Assembly (NCBI GenBank): GCA_905250125.1 | Contig: CAJNOL010000121.1 | Location: forward strand, 180,871-244,870 | DNA length: 64,000 nucleotides | Direction: 5' to 3' | Source: Rotaria sordida | Lineage: Eukaryota; Rotifera; Eurotatoria; Philodinida; Philodinidae | In this document: in pieces, positions 1 to 13,723 of the stretch | How positions within the stretch are numbered: the first letter of the stretch is position 1 | Layout of the letters: each line of letters begins with the position of its first letter | Made by a program: the position numbers and the translations under genes | Notes under the pieces: generated by a model | Told to the model about the DNA's origin: nothing | Seen by the model: the letters and a program-made list of their open reading frames with translations, nothing else | Database searches by the model: none

Positions 1-1
1 A

Positions 2-941
2 CAAATCGGTGAAACAAATCCAGAAATGATTTGGGTACTCTTACAAACAGCAGCATCTGAACTTGAACGATCTACTGAGGTATAGAAAATTATTCGTTCA
101 AAATTTAAATGTTCAATGATGAATATATATAAATATAAATGGGATGGCTGATAGCTCGAAGGTATCCCATTATTTAGAGAATTAGTTGTTCCATCATTCT
201 GTGTAACTAGAAGAAACTTGAAGATGTAAGTTTCTGAATACTGAAAAAACTAGGTTTTAGCATTTCCTAGAGACTCTAAATTTGCGATATATAATAAGAA
301 TTTCATTTTTCTCAAATATTTGTTGGAAACAATTCGAAATTAAATCTGTATGATCAATTTTTGGAACCATTCTATATATATATTCTAAAGCAGCAAGAAA
401 TGTTATCGATATAGAATCTAAGCATGTACTACTATTTATCATGAGAAATTCCATGTGATCAATCTTGTTTACTATAGTCTTCAACATTTATTAAATATTA
501 TGTTTAACAAAAACAGTTGATTGATTACCTATGGAATTTATACAAAATATTTTTGAAATATCCTTTGTTTAACTTAGATATGAATTGTAGTGTGATGGAG
601 AATTAGTATCATCTTTTTAAAAATAGATTAATTAGTATGGTTCGACATTATCTTTAGATGAATCCTATGTTGATTATACTGCTAGATTTGAATATAAAAC
701 TTTTTGTTTCTATTAAATTTTTTTTTAGAAAACAGCTGAAGATTTTTTCGATGGTGAAAAAACTGAAGAAGAAGTAACAGAATTTGAACGTCGTTTTATA
801 GAAGATCGTAAACGAACACATGAGTTAAAAATCAAAGCAGAAAAATTTCATGAATTAATGCAAATGTCTCAAGCAACATCATATCTTAGTTCGAATCAAT
901 ATATCCATGGTGGTGGATATCATTCGATGAATATTAATTGA
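2..941 (+). CDS. VPS37-like ESCRT-I subunit, C-terminal part (5' end outside window)
   Basis: Two exons are visible: 2-79 and 729-941, with a 649-bp phase-0 GT...AG intron. They give about 97 residues ending in a TGA stop; the rest of the gene lies before the window. The reading TAASELERSTE followed by KTAEDFFDGEKTEEEV and then a charged RRFIEDRKRTHELKIKAEK stretch matches the C-terminal half of the Mod(r) domain of VPS37B/C. In that family this helix packs in the ESCRT-I stalk with TSG101 and VPS28 to sort ubiquitinated cargo into multivesicular bodies. The tail after the helix is short and ends in His/Gly/Ser-rich sequence, without the long proline-rich tail of vertebrate VPS37B/C. I am fairly confident of the family and cannot tell which VPS37 paralogue it is. 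Confidence 0.7.
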
Positions 942-2485
942 ATTTCAGTCTTTATTTGTATTTTATCGATTTTTGTTTCTGTATTATTTTAATGAAAAAA
1001 AGAAAACGAGATAAATAAATATTATATAAATAAATTTGAAAAATTATTTATATTATACAATATGTTTACATTTATTTGTTTTAGATTAGTATTGATTGAA
1101 TTCTTTGATTTAAATATTTAGAAAATCCTCGAATATATTTACATCTATTCGTATTTATTATCAATATATGAAGAAATTATATTGTAAATAAGAAGTGTTT
1201 CTCACGAAGGAATATATCCAAGTGTCAAATCACTTTTGAGTCAGGATTATGTGCATTATGTAGATCCTAATGAACTATGAATATCCTGAAAAAATTTCGA
1301 GCTATTAGTTTATTTCTGTCAATGTATTGTATTTTTACGGTATTTTTTTAGTATAGTGTCGTAGCCCCCCTTAGAAACACCAAGAAAACGGGATTTTGAT
1401 TTGAAACTTTGCAGAGAGACAGATCTTAATCAGAATAGTTTATTGTCAAAGTTTCAGATTTGATTGCTTCTATTCTAAAATAACAACATTGCAATCTACT
1501 GATGTATATGGACAAAGTTAAAAACGTGCTTTTTATCATAGTCATATCTTAGAATAGAAAAAATAAAATGATCTGAAACTTTCACAATAAGCTGTTCTGA
1601 TTAAGATCTATCTCTGTGTAAAGATTCAAGGTAAAACTCAATTTTCTTAGAACTCCTGAAGGGAACATAGCATTGCAATAAAAAAATACAATACTTCAGC
1701 ACTGATAATCCGATAGCTCGAACTTTTTTTCAGGATATTCATAACTCATTAGGATATGTTTCATCGTCAGAGAATAAACAGAAATCTTGTTTTATCTGAA
1801 GTCGATTTTCAAGTCTACTATTTTTCTATTCTATTTAATTATAGTGAATGCATTGATGGAAATTTATATGAAAGTTTTATGTTTAAAATACTAATAATTT
1901 TATCAGCAAATTAATATATTACAAAAGACGTTTGCATGAATAGAAAAATCATTTGTTAATAGTATTTATATTACTATGGTACTTCTCTATTAATTCTATT
2001 AATTCTATTGAGTACGAAAGATATCATTAGAATTGTTAGTCTACGAAATCTTTTCACAAAAAAAAAATCTAAGTTTATAGACTATGATAAATTGAAATAA
2101 TTATAATCTTTTTGTAAAATCATTTTTCAATTATTCTTATCTATTATCTTTGAAATCGATCTTAAATTTTATGTATATTTCTATCTTTCAATAATATTGA
2201 CGACAAAAATGTTCGATAAAAAATTAAATGAGTATACGTAGGATTAACTTGAATATGAGAATATCTCATTAATCATCATTTTTGATCATTAATATATTCA
2301 TTCCTAATATATTCTTATATCGATAAAAGAATATAAAATCAAAAATAATCTTGTCTCTTAATAATTCAAATCAATTGATAACACTTGATTATAAACATTA
2401 AACTATTTCATAAATGATCCAATATTTAGATTATAGACTATTTCCATTGTTTTATATATATATAAATTTTTTTTTTTTGATAAAT
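942..2485. other. Intergenic DNA with one foldback element
   Basis: No coding frame with conserved sequence is visible. The interval holds the inverted-repeat element at about 1245-1765, and AT-rich sequence on both sides. The last 25 bases before the RAD51AP1-like ATG are T/A-rich. Confidence 0.6.
1245..1765. repeat. Foldback (MITE-like) element, family A copy 1
   Basis: The left side (from about 1245: a CCTAATGAACTATGAATATC stretch, then AGATCTTAATCAGAATAG near 1422) is repeated in reverse complement on the right (CTGATTAAGATCT near 1595, GATATTCATAACTCATTAGG near 1735). The arms are about 250 bp and the loop is short. Both arms carry the same order of blocks with scattered mismatches, as expected of an old non-autonomous inverted-repeat element. 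A second element with the same block order lies at about 17195-17705. I see no open reading frame in it. The exact ends and target-site duplication cannot be set by eye. Confidence 0.65.
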
Positions 2486-4262
2486 ATGCCTGGTGCTAAA
2501 CGGTAAGTTAATTCTCATCTATTTACGTGTCTTTATTTATTTCTTTTTTTTATTTAGGACAGCAAAAACAGTATCTTATACAGGACACAATGATGACGAT
2601 GGTAAATCTTTTAATGTCACTTATATCTGTCAACTCTTATTTGCATTTCATTTAGATTTTATTTCAAAAGGTGACAATACCAAAAAAACTCGTAGTATGA
2701 AATTAAATGATCAGCAAACAGAATTAAAATCTTCAACTCGACAACTATCACAAAAACGTAAAGAAAAGTTCGTTCTTTCAATTTTGTATTGAATAAACCA
2801 TTAAAAAAAAGAAAAATCATGTTTTTATTAGATTATCAAAAGTTGAACAAGAAGAACTTGATTTAGCACTTAAACTTTCCAAAGAAACAGTACAATCAAA
2901 TGAAACTTCAATTGAACTTCCAATTATTACCGATGATAAAGAAAGTTTGAATAGTACATCAACAGTATCAAGTCATGGTACAGATAAATATTTTGAAAAC
3001 AAACAGAGACGAAATTCTATTGATGTTTATTTTTAGAAAGTAAAACAACAACAGAAAAAGAACCTGATGAACCAGATGAAAATTCATTACCAAAAAATAA
3101 ACGAATGAAACTAGATGAAGAAGGTAAGATATAGATTTTTAATCATTATTTTATTAAATGTAATTGTAGAAGAGAATGTTGATGAAAACGAATCTAATAA
3201 TGGAGAAGAAGAAGAAGACGACATTGGCGAAGAAGAGGAAGAAGAAGAACCAACACCACAAAAAAAACCTATTCGTAAAAAAGAAGAAAAAAAGAAAAAT
3301 TCTGGTAGATTGAATCGTAATATAAAAAAAAAGTTACAAACTCAAAATATTTTTCTTTCCTTCTCTCTTCAAGAAATATTAACAGTAACATCAAGTGATC
3401 TTAATTCATCTCGATTAATAACACGTGGTCAACAAAAATCTTCAGGTAAATAAATATAAATATATTGCCTCCCGAAATTGTTCGACGAAGTTTATTTTCA
3501 AATTTTATTTCCATTAAAAATTTTCGAATATGAAAACGATTATTAGTTTTTTATCTCCTGGAATTTGTAAATAAGAATTCTGTTTAAATTATACAAAATG
3601 ATAAAACAAAAAAATCTTTACAAAATGAAATATCTCCCAGCTTTCTACGACGTTTTCGGACTGAGATACATTAATCATACGAAAGACATAAAAATGTACC
3701 TTCTGTCAAATTGATGTATCTTAGTTGAAAAACGTCGTCGAGAGCTGGAAGATTTTTCATTTTGTAGAGAATTGTTCGTTCTATTCATAGGTCTCGATGC
3801 AGGATGGAGTGGCCTCCCTCCCCAATTTTTATGTCGTGTCTGCAAAAATTTTGTATTATTGTCGAAAAACTATCGAGTTCTGATTCTATTTCCGGAATTC
3901 TAGGAGATGAGAAACTTGGCTTTCAATTTTTCAGAGATCTTATTCTTGAAAAATTATCAATTCTTTTCATTCTCAAGAATTCTGTGCTAAGATCACTATT
4001 TGGATTCTTATTAGTGTTAGAAAAAATTGAAAATAAACTTCGTAGAATAATTTTGGGAGCTACTGTATGTACATACATATATCTCATCGATTTAGTTTCA
4101 ACAACTGATCATTCAAAGAAAAAATCTAATGTACCATTAGGTTTTCCAACAAATAAAATAATAATTTCATCATTACAAACATCTCGTGTTGGTTTATCAC
4201 GTAAAGTTTCTGTTATAAAATCTCTTCATCCTAATCTTAATCAACGTATTGCTCATGAATAA
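2486..4262 (+). CDS. RAD51AP1: RAD51AP1-like RAD51-associated protein
   Basis: Eight exons: 2486-2502, 2558-2601, 2656-2767, 2832-2977, 3037-3123, 3170-3304, 3374-3445 and 4096-4262. The phases join cleanly to 259 residues. The N-terminus has a basic start, then a VSYTGHNDDDDF motif and an ELDLALKLSKETV helix. Both resemble vertebrate RAD51AP1, which has YSQFDHSDSDDDF and LEVALALS. The middle is highly acidic and then lysine-rich, fitting the DNA-binding part. The C-terminus reads SRVGLSRKVSVIKSLHPN, matching the family's RAD51-binding GLSRLARVKPLHPN motif. The protein stimulates RAD51 strand invasion in the nucleus. The donor at 2768 (GTTCGT) is weak. The last intron is about 650 bp and holds a hairpin repeat. 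A RAD51 gene lies about 15 kb downstream. The low-complexity middle makes the protein hard to find by search. Confidence 0.75.
3606..3768. repeat. Short hairpin element in last RAD51AP1-like intron
   Basis: The arm from about 3606 (ATCTCCCAGCTTTCTACGAC, then a GAGATACAT block) is repeated in reverse complement up to about 3768 (ATGTATCTTAG, then CGTCGTCGAGAGCTGGAAGA). The arms are about 60-65 bp with a loop of about 30 bp. It has no coding potential. It looks like a very short foldback element or the stem of an old MITE. Confidence 0.6.
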
Positions 4263-4466
4263 GTTTATTTCTTTTACTGTATGTGTTTTATTCTTTAATA
4301 TGTATATATATGAAAACTAGTCATCATTTATTTATATTTTGTTTGCTGTGTTCTTAAACATATTTTTTTTTAAATTAGAAAAAATTATCTCAGGAAAAAT
4401 TAGACAACTTTATTTTATTAGAAAATTCTAGATATACATTCCATAATGTTATTGATTTAAACTGTG

Positions 4467-6772
<2,306 letters not shown>

Positions 6773-6924
6773 TAATAGAAATTTTATTTATAATACAACA
6801 TTCATAAACATTTGATAATAGCATCTCAATACTTTACATTTAACCTTTTCTTATTCTATGACTTCTATAAGGATCATTTTTGAACTATGAAACATTTAGA
6901 AATAGATTTTCTATTAACTTAAAG

Positions 6925-7024
6925 NNNNNNNNNNNNNNNNNNNNNNNNNNNNNNNNNNNNNNNNNNNNNNNNNNNNNNNNNNNNNNNNNNNNNNNNNNNN
7001 NNNNNNNNNNNNNNNNNNNNNNNN
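6925..7024. other. Assembly gap (100 N)
   Basis: Exactly 100 undetermined bases, a size commonly used for gaps of unknown length. It interrupts the aPKC gene. Sequence after the gap shows no kinase C-lobe, so the true distance across it is unknown and a misjoin is possible. Confidence 0.97.
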
Positions 7025-9517
7025 CTACAAAAGAAGTCAATATTTTTCTTGGTATTCAACAGACAATATAATGAAAAGTTACTTTCAAGAGCAAGGATAT
7101 CTATCTTTTAAGTTATCATTACTCCGCATAAGATTTGTATTATTCATTCATCAACATTTAAAGGCTACTGTGTTATTTAATTAATGCTTGGATATTTTGT
7201 TAACGTTTTGACGAGGTTTTTCTTTGTTAGACATTTTATCGTGAAAATAATAAGAATTGTTTCATGTTACAGCAATCTATCACCATAAGCCAACAAAATG
7301 ACGATGCGAATAGAAAGTATTAAACATATTTACTTTAATGCAGATACGACTATTTATTCGAATCTATTTTACAGATGGACTATTCATTGGGAGGACGCGG
7401 CGTTTTACCTTTTAGCTAAAGAAATGATGAGGATTTTGAAAAATAACAAATAATGATTTAGGATTCTTCACATATCACAATTGACTCAGTGGATTTGATG
7501 ATTCCAGCAACGAAAAAGCCTTTGACGAATTTGGAGAATTCTACTGTCCATAGTAACTGATTAATTGTTTTCTTATTCTCTAACAATTTTAAGGACGCTA
7601 AATAATACCTATAAGTATAATGATGAGAAGAACGTTCCAAAAATCAACACTGGTATTCGTTCTAGTTGCTCAACGATAGGAAATTATTGATGGTTTTGTC
7701 AATACTGTTTATAATGATAAAAATACACATCTCATATGGCAAAACAGTGAAAAATCTGATTGTAGCGATGAAAACAAGTTCACGTTTCTTGTGCTAAGAT
7801 CAAACAAGCACTGCATAATACGGCACAAACAAGGGTGACACATTGAAAAAAAACAATGAATTTGGTCTTCATCTAGTTGTATCCTTTTGATTCATTTATT
7901 GAAATATAATTCAAGACATCTTATTAATATAGCGTTTCTAAATCAGAAAATCCAGATTAACCAATGCTTATCATTTCATCAACAAAACTAATCTCAAATT
8001 TACCATGTTTACTGCATAATCTATATCACTTTTATATGTAGAAAAATAAAAGCATGCTGAATTTATCAGATAACAGACAGTTTGAACTTTTCTATACTTG
8101 ATTTGATTATTTTTTGTCTATGAACGAAATTTACAATTCTATTCGTAGATAGCTAACATAAATAACGACGAATGACTACAAAATCATTAAGATCTTGTGT
8201 TCTAGTATCGTATGAAATACTAGTAGATGATGGTATAAATTTGATAACTTGTATCGCAAAAGAATAATCACGATAAGATCGAATTGTATGACAGCAAATA
8301 GATTTGAATGAAATAGGATACTTAGAAAAAGAATGAAACAGGACAAAGATGTGAGTACATATGCATATTAGAACTGTTTTTACTCAAGGTTTCTTCGACT
8401 GGTAGTTTTTTACACGGATGATGATAATAAAATATGATACAAAAAATATGAAAATAAGTTAATTTGCTTACTAAAAAACCTACTGGATTATGTTGTATTT
8501 TTTCTCAAAGGAAAACAATGTTTGCAGCATTTTAACAATCTAGCTTTTATGGATTTTTTTTATCGCATGGTTATTGGAGTTATGATTACCAGTGTGTCTG
8601 TCATAGTATAATCACATGTGGAATTCTTCGTCTAAGTTTATTTCTGATTGCGGATGTGGGAATGAACGAAGAGAAGTTTCTGGCCCTCTCTTCAAATGAT
8701 CAAACTTTGTTTTTTGTTTCAAAAGACACGCTATCGAATTCTCTACAATAACTGTATAAAAAGAAACCCTTTTGACATTTTAGAAAGCCCGAAGAGAAAA
8801 TACATGAAAAGTTTTCGATTTCCATTAAATTGAAGGTAAAAAAACACTGTCCGTGATAGTATCTATTTTGCATTTCTCGACACGCAAATAAATTATAAAA
8901 ATTTTCAATTTTTGAGGAAGATATGTCGTTAAATTCTCTACAATAATCAAAGTGAAAGGTCTCATTGGCTTATTCTTATCGATCCTATGAAGACTAGATG
9001 GATGAATTTATGAAAAGCCGAATTTTATCACTATAAATGTGGAATAAACGTTTCAGAAACCACAATTTTATTAGCGAGATCCAGTTCATTGTACGAAGAC
9101 TCATTGCTGAATACCATGATACTGTCAAATTGATCTTTGTCGTGTTCGAAACTTTCTAGCAAGAATTCGACATCGCCAAAAAGAGATCAGTCGTTTAGAT
9201 TAAGAAGCAAATTGAATTGAGAAGAATAAAAAACTATTGCATCGCATACACTTTTTCATAGATCTTTTTGGAATCGATTGGAATAAATTAACAGGGCATT
9301 TCACTTTGATCGTTGTAAAGAATTGAATAATGCATCTTTTTAAAAAATATGTAATGTTTTTTCTTAATATGTCTGTGTAGAGATAAATGCAATATACATA
9401 TAATTATGAATAGTTTTATTAATTTCAATATAATTGTAATGAGCAACTTTTCATATTTTTTTTCTTTCAATTTTTAAAAATCTATCAAAAAAAAAGTCAA
9501 AAAGACTTTTTACAAAG
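7025..9517. other. Gene-poor region with decayed open frames
   Basis: No complete gene is recognised. Two open stretches have more C/G-rich codons than the neighbouring genes. One is on the minus strand at about 9189-9031, about 50 residues ending in a stop, with an acidic FGDVEFLLESFEHDKDQF start. The other is on the plus strand at about 8560-8750, about 60 residues with no clear start codon, including IADVGMNEEKFLALS. Neither matches a family I can name. They could be remnants of a transposon or of a foreign or decayed gene, or chance. Confidence 0.35.
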
Positions 9518-10146
9518 TCATTGTAGCAACGTTGACGATGCATCTCTTGAAATAAAAATCAAGATTTTATCATTTGTATTTACATAGTTATATTTAAAAT
9601 AAACTATGCTGCAGACATTTTTAAGACACTCGTCACATATTGCACGTAACAACATCTTCATATTTTTATTTATTGGTGAAAAATCTATTATATTTTTATC
9701 ACGCAAAACCGCCGTAACATATATAATAGGACATTGACTACATAAGGTTTCCATTAGACTTATGGAATACAAAATAATTAAACTCCATTCAGCCGTACTG
9801 ATTTCATATAGACAAATAAATCAAAAACATCAATTTATAAATACAAAAAGACCATGAATTATTACAACTATTTTAATGATGAACTAGAAGCTTAACTTTT
9901 TTTTGTATAGTATGAAAATATCAAAAGTACCATTTTGTATAATATAGGAGTCGTAACAACTATCATTACATGTATATGGTAGAAGGTTGATCGTAAACAT
10001 AAAATAGTAAATGTTGTTTGGTATAAAAAGATAACAATCAGCATATTGAATATCATACCAAAAAACATCAAAACAAGAATATCATGAGTGCAAAATAAAA
10101 ATGTCCCTGATGTCACATTTGTTATTGAATTGTCGTTACTATTCAT
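9518..10146 (-). pseudogene. Possible relic of a membrane-receptor (GPCR-like) gene
   Basis: Two minus-strand open stretches lie in order: 10146-9892 (84 residues) and 9772-9518 (84 residues). The first starts at an ATG and has an N-terminus with NNS/NVT-type glycosylation sites. A hydrophobic segment follows (FFGMIFNMLIVIFLYQ), whose G...N..L.V pattern is like transmembrane helix 1 of rhodopsin-family receptors. The second is Cys-containing and less hydrophobic. No splice pair joins them convincingly, and the rest of a seven-helix protein is absent. A truncated or decayed receptor is the best reading. Chance open frames cannot be excluded. Confidence 0.25.
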
Positions 10147-10275
10147 TACTAAACGATTGGTTAGTAAATGCTATGGATCCTTTCCTCCACATCAAAAAAT
10201 AAGATCAGATAAGTGAAACCTAAAAATGCAGAAGAATTCTAATGTGCCAGAGTGTTAATAAAAGCATATATTAGG

Positions 10276-10843
10276 TACAGGGTGTCCGGAAATTCATTTA
10301 TCAAAAAGGAAATTCAATATCTTCACTACAGCTCGAGCAAACGAGCTGATATTTTTGTCAATGATAGAGGCATTCTCAAAGTGTATGTCTATAAAGACAT
10401 GTCTAGAGAGATCCTTTTATATATATTAGTATTGACCTCAACAAAATAATTTTACTTTTTCACATATAGAGAAAAAAACAGTATACTTAACAAAGGGGTC
10501 TTCCTAGGCTTGTCTTTATGAATATAAAGTTTGAACGTACCTCTATCATTCATAAAAAAATCATCTCGTTTGCCCGAGCCATAATGGAGATAATCAATTT
10601 TTTTTTGGCAAAATGACGTTTGTCCCACTCTGTATATTGTTTTTTTCTCTATATGTTGAAAAAGTAAAATTCTTTTGTTGAGGTCAATACTAATACATAT
10701 AAAAGGATCTCTCTAGGCATGTCTTTATAGATATAAACTTTGAGAATGCCTCTATCATTGACAAAAATATCAGCTCGTTTGCTCGAGCTGTAATGAAGAT
10801 GTTGAATTTCCTTTTTGGTAAATGAATTTCCGGACACCCTGTA
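10276..10843. mobile_element. Inverted-repeat DNA element with TACAGGGTGTCC ends and a nested third unit
   Basis: Left arm 10276-10485 and right arm about 10635-10843 are inverted copies, about 95% identical by eye, each starting TACAGGGTGTCCGGAAATTC. Between them, about 10495-10634 is a third, more diverged unit in the same orientation as the right arm. It keeps the CTCTATCATT and CTCGTTTGC blocks and ends in its own TGTCCCACTCTGTA terminus. The ends start with TA and resemble mariner-type termini, so I infer a non-autonomous Tc1/mariner derivative. The arms contain matching short open frames only because the DNA is nearly identical. No transposase is seen. Confidence 0.7.
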
Positions 10844-12700
10844 TATTTCATATTTAGAATTTTAATGGACCGTTTTTCTTTGAATTTCTTGTTACAAACT
10901 GAATTCTAATAGAAATATCAATCTTAAATTAATTCTTCTGAAAATTTCAGAAAATATGCATTCGAGTCTCAACAGTTCAGAGTAAAAATTTTGGTCCAAA
11001 ATATTGATTTATTCATGAGCTATTATAACAGCAACGATCAAAGAGTAGATCTCCGTGCAACAAGGATTTCTTTTTAAAATCTAATGATATAGATTTTGTG
11101 TTGATTTCCAAATGCAGAGCCAAGACCTGTCACTACAACTTACAAAATCCCAACATTTCAAAATATTGTTTCTTTACTTGTGATGAAATTTTCTCTCCAA
11201 AAAAAATTCGAAAAATCAGGATGTCTCTACGGGAAAAAATTGATTTTTTTTTCAAAGCATAAGTCGAAAATGAAAATTGCGGCTCTGCTATTCGCACATA
11301 ACAGAAAAAATAGAAAAATCTACTTTGAGTAAAACGCGAAACAAAGTTCGGCTTAGGAACCCAAGCTTCTTTATTTCTTAATAAAACAGTATAGAAAACA
11401 AACTGTGAAAGAGCATAATAAATTCTGTAAATCGTATTGTTTTTGAAAGTAGACACTGACAATTATTCAATCGCGTCAAAATCTCAAAATCGAATATTTT
11501 GATGAACTCTCGATTTGTCACAAGAGAGTGGACTTTGAATATAAGTACATTTTGTTTTTGTTTATTTGTATATTTCATTCGAGTAAAAACCTTGCTTTAA
11601 TAAATTATATTTCTAATGATTTAAAATAAGTTTTGATATTTTCGAACTGTATTGTGATATCTGAAGAATCAATAATCAATCTTAAAATGTTTTCTAAATG
11701 TATTAGATTTATTTTCATGAATATAAAGTTTATAGCAAATAAATATGGATATTTTGTTGCTCTCGATTTTTTATTGTACCTGTTAAGTCAATGAGTAAAT
11801 GAAATAATCAAAAACAAAGTGCAAACTATGAAGACTTAAAACAATATTCTAATTATTATTTCTAATATATTTAGCTTTTATTTGATAAAATTACCAAATC
11901 ACGCAATTAATAATCTATTCAAATATGATTGTGTTTTCTTTTTTCTCGAATAAAATTTCATTTTATTAAAGAAAACCTTTATTCATGTATATAGTAAATA
12001 TACTTTGAATTATGATTGATTATCTCCTGTAACCACATAATTATTTGACCCTGAATGCAATGTTACAAAAAAAAAAATAAGTATCCAACAAAAATATTTT
12101 CTCATAATACTTTTTCTTCATTTTATTAAATGAGAATTTGATCAGTATGTTACATGTTAGAAGAAGAAAAAAAACCTATCAGAAATATTGAACTTACACA
12201 TTTGAATCTCGCATAAATCATTTATAAGGAAAAAGAAAAACAAAATGTATTATGTTTTTATTTTTATTCTTATCAAAAACCTTGATCATACATCTTTAAG
12301 ATTTGATACAAATTACAAAATGATCGCTATTGAGAACAGAATATACCAAGTTAACCTAAACATTAGTAAATACACTTTCGAATGAAACATTGGCTTCTTT
12401 TAAACTAAAGATCATCTTAATAATTATGACGATGCATATTCTATAATGATTCATAAGGTGTTTTTATTACATTTGCTTTGCTTTTACCTTTATTTTTCAT
12501 TATCGATACAGTAATTTGATATATAAATAGTTCAAAAAAAGAAAAATAACAACTATTCAAAAATCTATTCTTTTCGACTTTTCAATCATCAGTTTTTTAC
12601 AAACGAAACGACACAAAAAAATACTGTTCATAAAAAGAATTCATATTCTTTTTGTTTTTTGTTTTGAAATTAAAATGTCAAAGAAAGATAAACATGATTT
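10844..12700. other. Intergenic region, nothing recognised
   Basis: AT-rich sequence. Minus-strand open frames at 11133-11578 are overlapping, of low complexity and match nothing I know. The last 500 bp before 12700 is probably the 3' UTR of the calcium-sensor gene. Confidence 0.5.
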
Positions 12701-13345
12701 TTAATATGGTGCAAGAATTGTTCGAATACGTTCGTCTGCTTTACATCCTGAGAAAAATTCTTCTTTGGCAATATAATCATCATGATTTGAATCAATTCTT
12801 GAAAATATTTCATTAATTTGTTTTCGTGGATTATTTGAACCTTTTTTATCTCTTCCTAATAAATCAAACATTGATTCAAGTACATTTGACATTTCACTTT
12901 TCGATATACGTTGATCACCATTTATATCATACAGTGCAAATGCCCATTCAAGTTTTTCATCTGGAGTTCCATTTAATGTTACATTAATGGCACACATAAA
13001 TTTTTCAAAATCAATAGCACGACTCTTTTTATCCGGATTAAATGTTCGAAAAACATGATCACAAAATCCTTTTGCTTTTCCAGTCGGATATCGATATTGA
13101 TAAACTTCAATAAATTTCTGTTTATCTAATAAACCTGATGGACAATCAGCTAAAAATCCATGCCACCAATCAATTATTTCTTGTTTTGTAAATTTTGTTT
13201 TATTTAGTAAATTCTCAATAATCCTATCAGAAAGTTCTAGTTTTATTTCATCAGCATCTTTATTATTTGTTACTAATGAACTAGAAGATCTTGTTAATGA
13301 TGTATCTTTAAGTTTTTTCTTTCCTATTGATCCACTACAACCCAT
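12701..13345 (-). CDS. Neuronal calcium sensor family protein (EF-hand)
   Basis: A single uninterrupted 214-residue frame. The start MGCSGS gives an N-myristoylation signal plus a cysteine that could be palmitoylated. The family signature follows: TKFTKQEIIDWWHGFLADCPSG, where the CPSG disables EF-hand 1, then four EF-hand positions. EF-hand 3 (DINGDQRISKSE) and EF-hand 4 (DSNHDDYIAKEE) have canonical loops. EF-hand 2 reads NPDKKSRAIDFE, with Asn at position 1 and Lys at position 5, so calcium binding there is doubtful. Length is slightly above the usual 190-200 because of a Ser/Lys-rich N-terminal insert. Relatives (frequenin, hippocalcin, neurocalcin, recoverin) are calcium-myristoyl switches at membranes. 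I cannot assign the subtype. It is the only multi-domain gene here without an intron in its CDS, so a retrocopy origin is possible. Confidence 0.88.
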   Translation of the reverse strand: MGCSGSIGKKKLKDTSLTRSSSSLVTNNKDADEIKLELSDRIIENLLNKTKFTKQEIIDWWHGFLADCPSGLLDKQKFIEVYQYRYPTGKAKGFCDHVFRTFNPDKKSRAIDFEKFMCAINVTLNGTPDEKLEWAFALYDINGDQRISKSEMSNVLESMFDLLGRDKKGSNNPRKQINEIFSRIDSNHDDYIAKEEFFSGCKADERIRTILAPY

Positions 13346-13723
13346 TGTAATAAATATTCAATGGACAAGTCTATTGTGATAAAATTTGAAGATTTCATGT
13401 AAAAAACAAAACAAATGGATAAACATACTCTGATTGCCGTTGATTTTTGTCGTTGATTATATTTCTTGATCGCTCACAAACATACGCTCGTTCTTATGGT
13501 TATTTTGATATCATACATTTCAATCCATTGACAATATCGCACATGTATAAATGGTAAAAACAGGAAAAAAAAGAGACGAAATAAATAGACAAGTAAATCA
13601 AGCGTTACAACAAAGATAATGATGATCCATAAAAGTAAATATTTTATATTGCTTAATAAATACAGAAGAAAAAAAAATATGTGACAAAAATGTTTTATGT
13701 TAATATAATTAGGTTTTTTTTTG
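13346..13723. other. Spacer between calcium sensor and channel gene
   Basis: Holds the 5' leader of the calcium-sensor gene and the 3' UTR of the channel gene, both transcribed leftwards. No separate gene is seen. Confidence 0.5.

Noticed and set aside
3804..4262. 152-codon frame read as one protein
   Set aside because: Only its last 55 codons are a real exon; the rest is the last intron of the RAD51AP1-like gene, reading through the acceptor at 4095.
10252..10837. Nearly identical 60-residue peptides on both strands
   Set aside because: Their similarity is due to the inverted DNA arms; no transposase motif.
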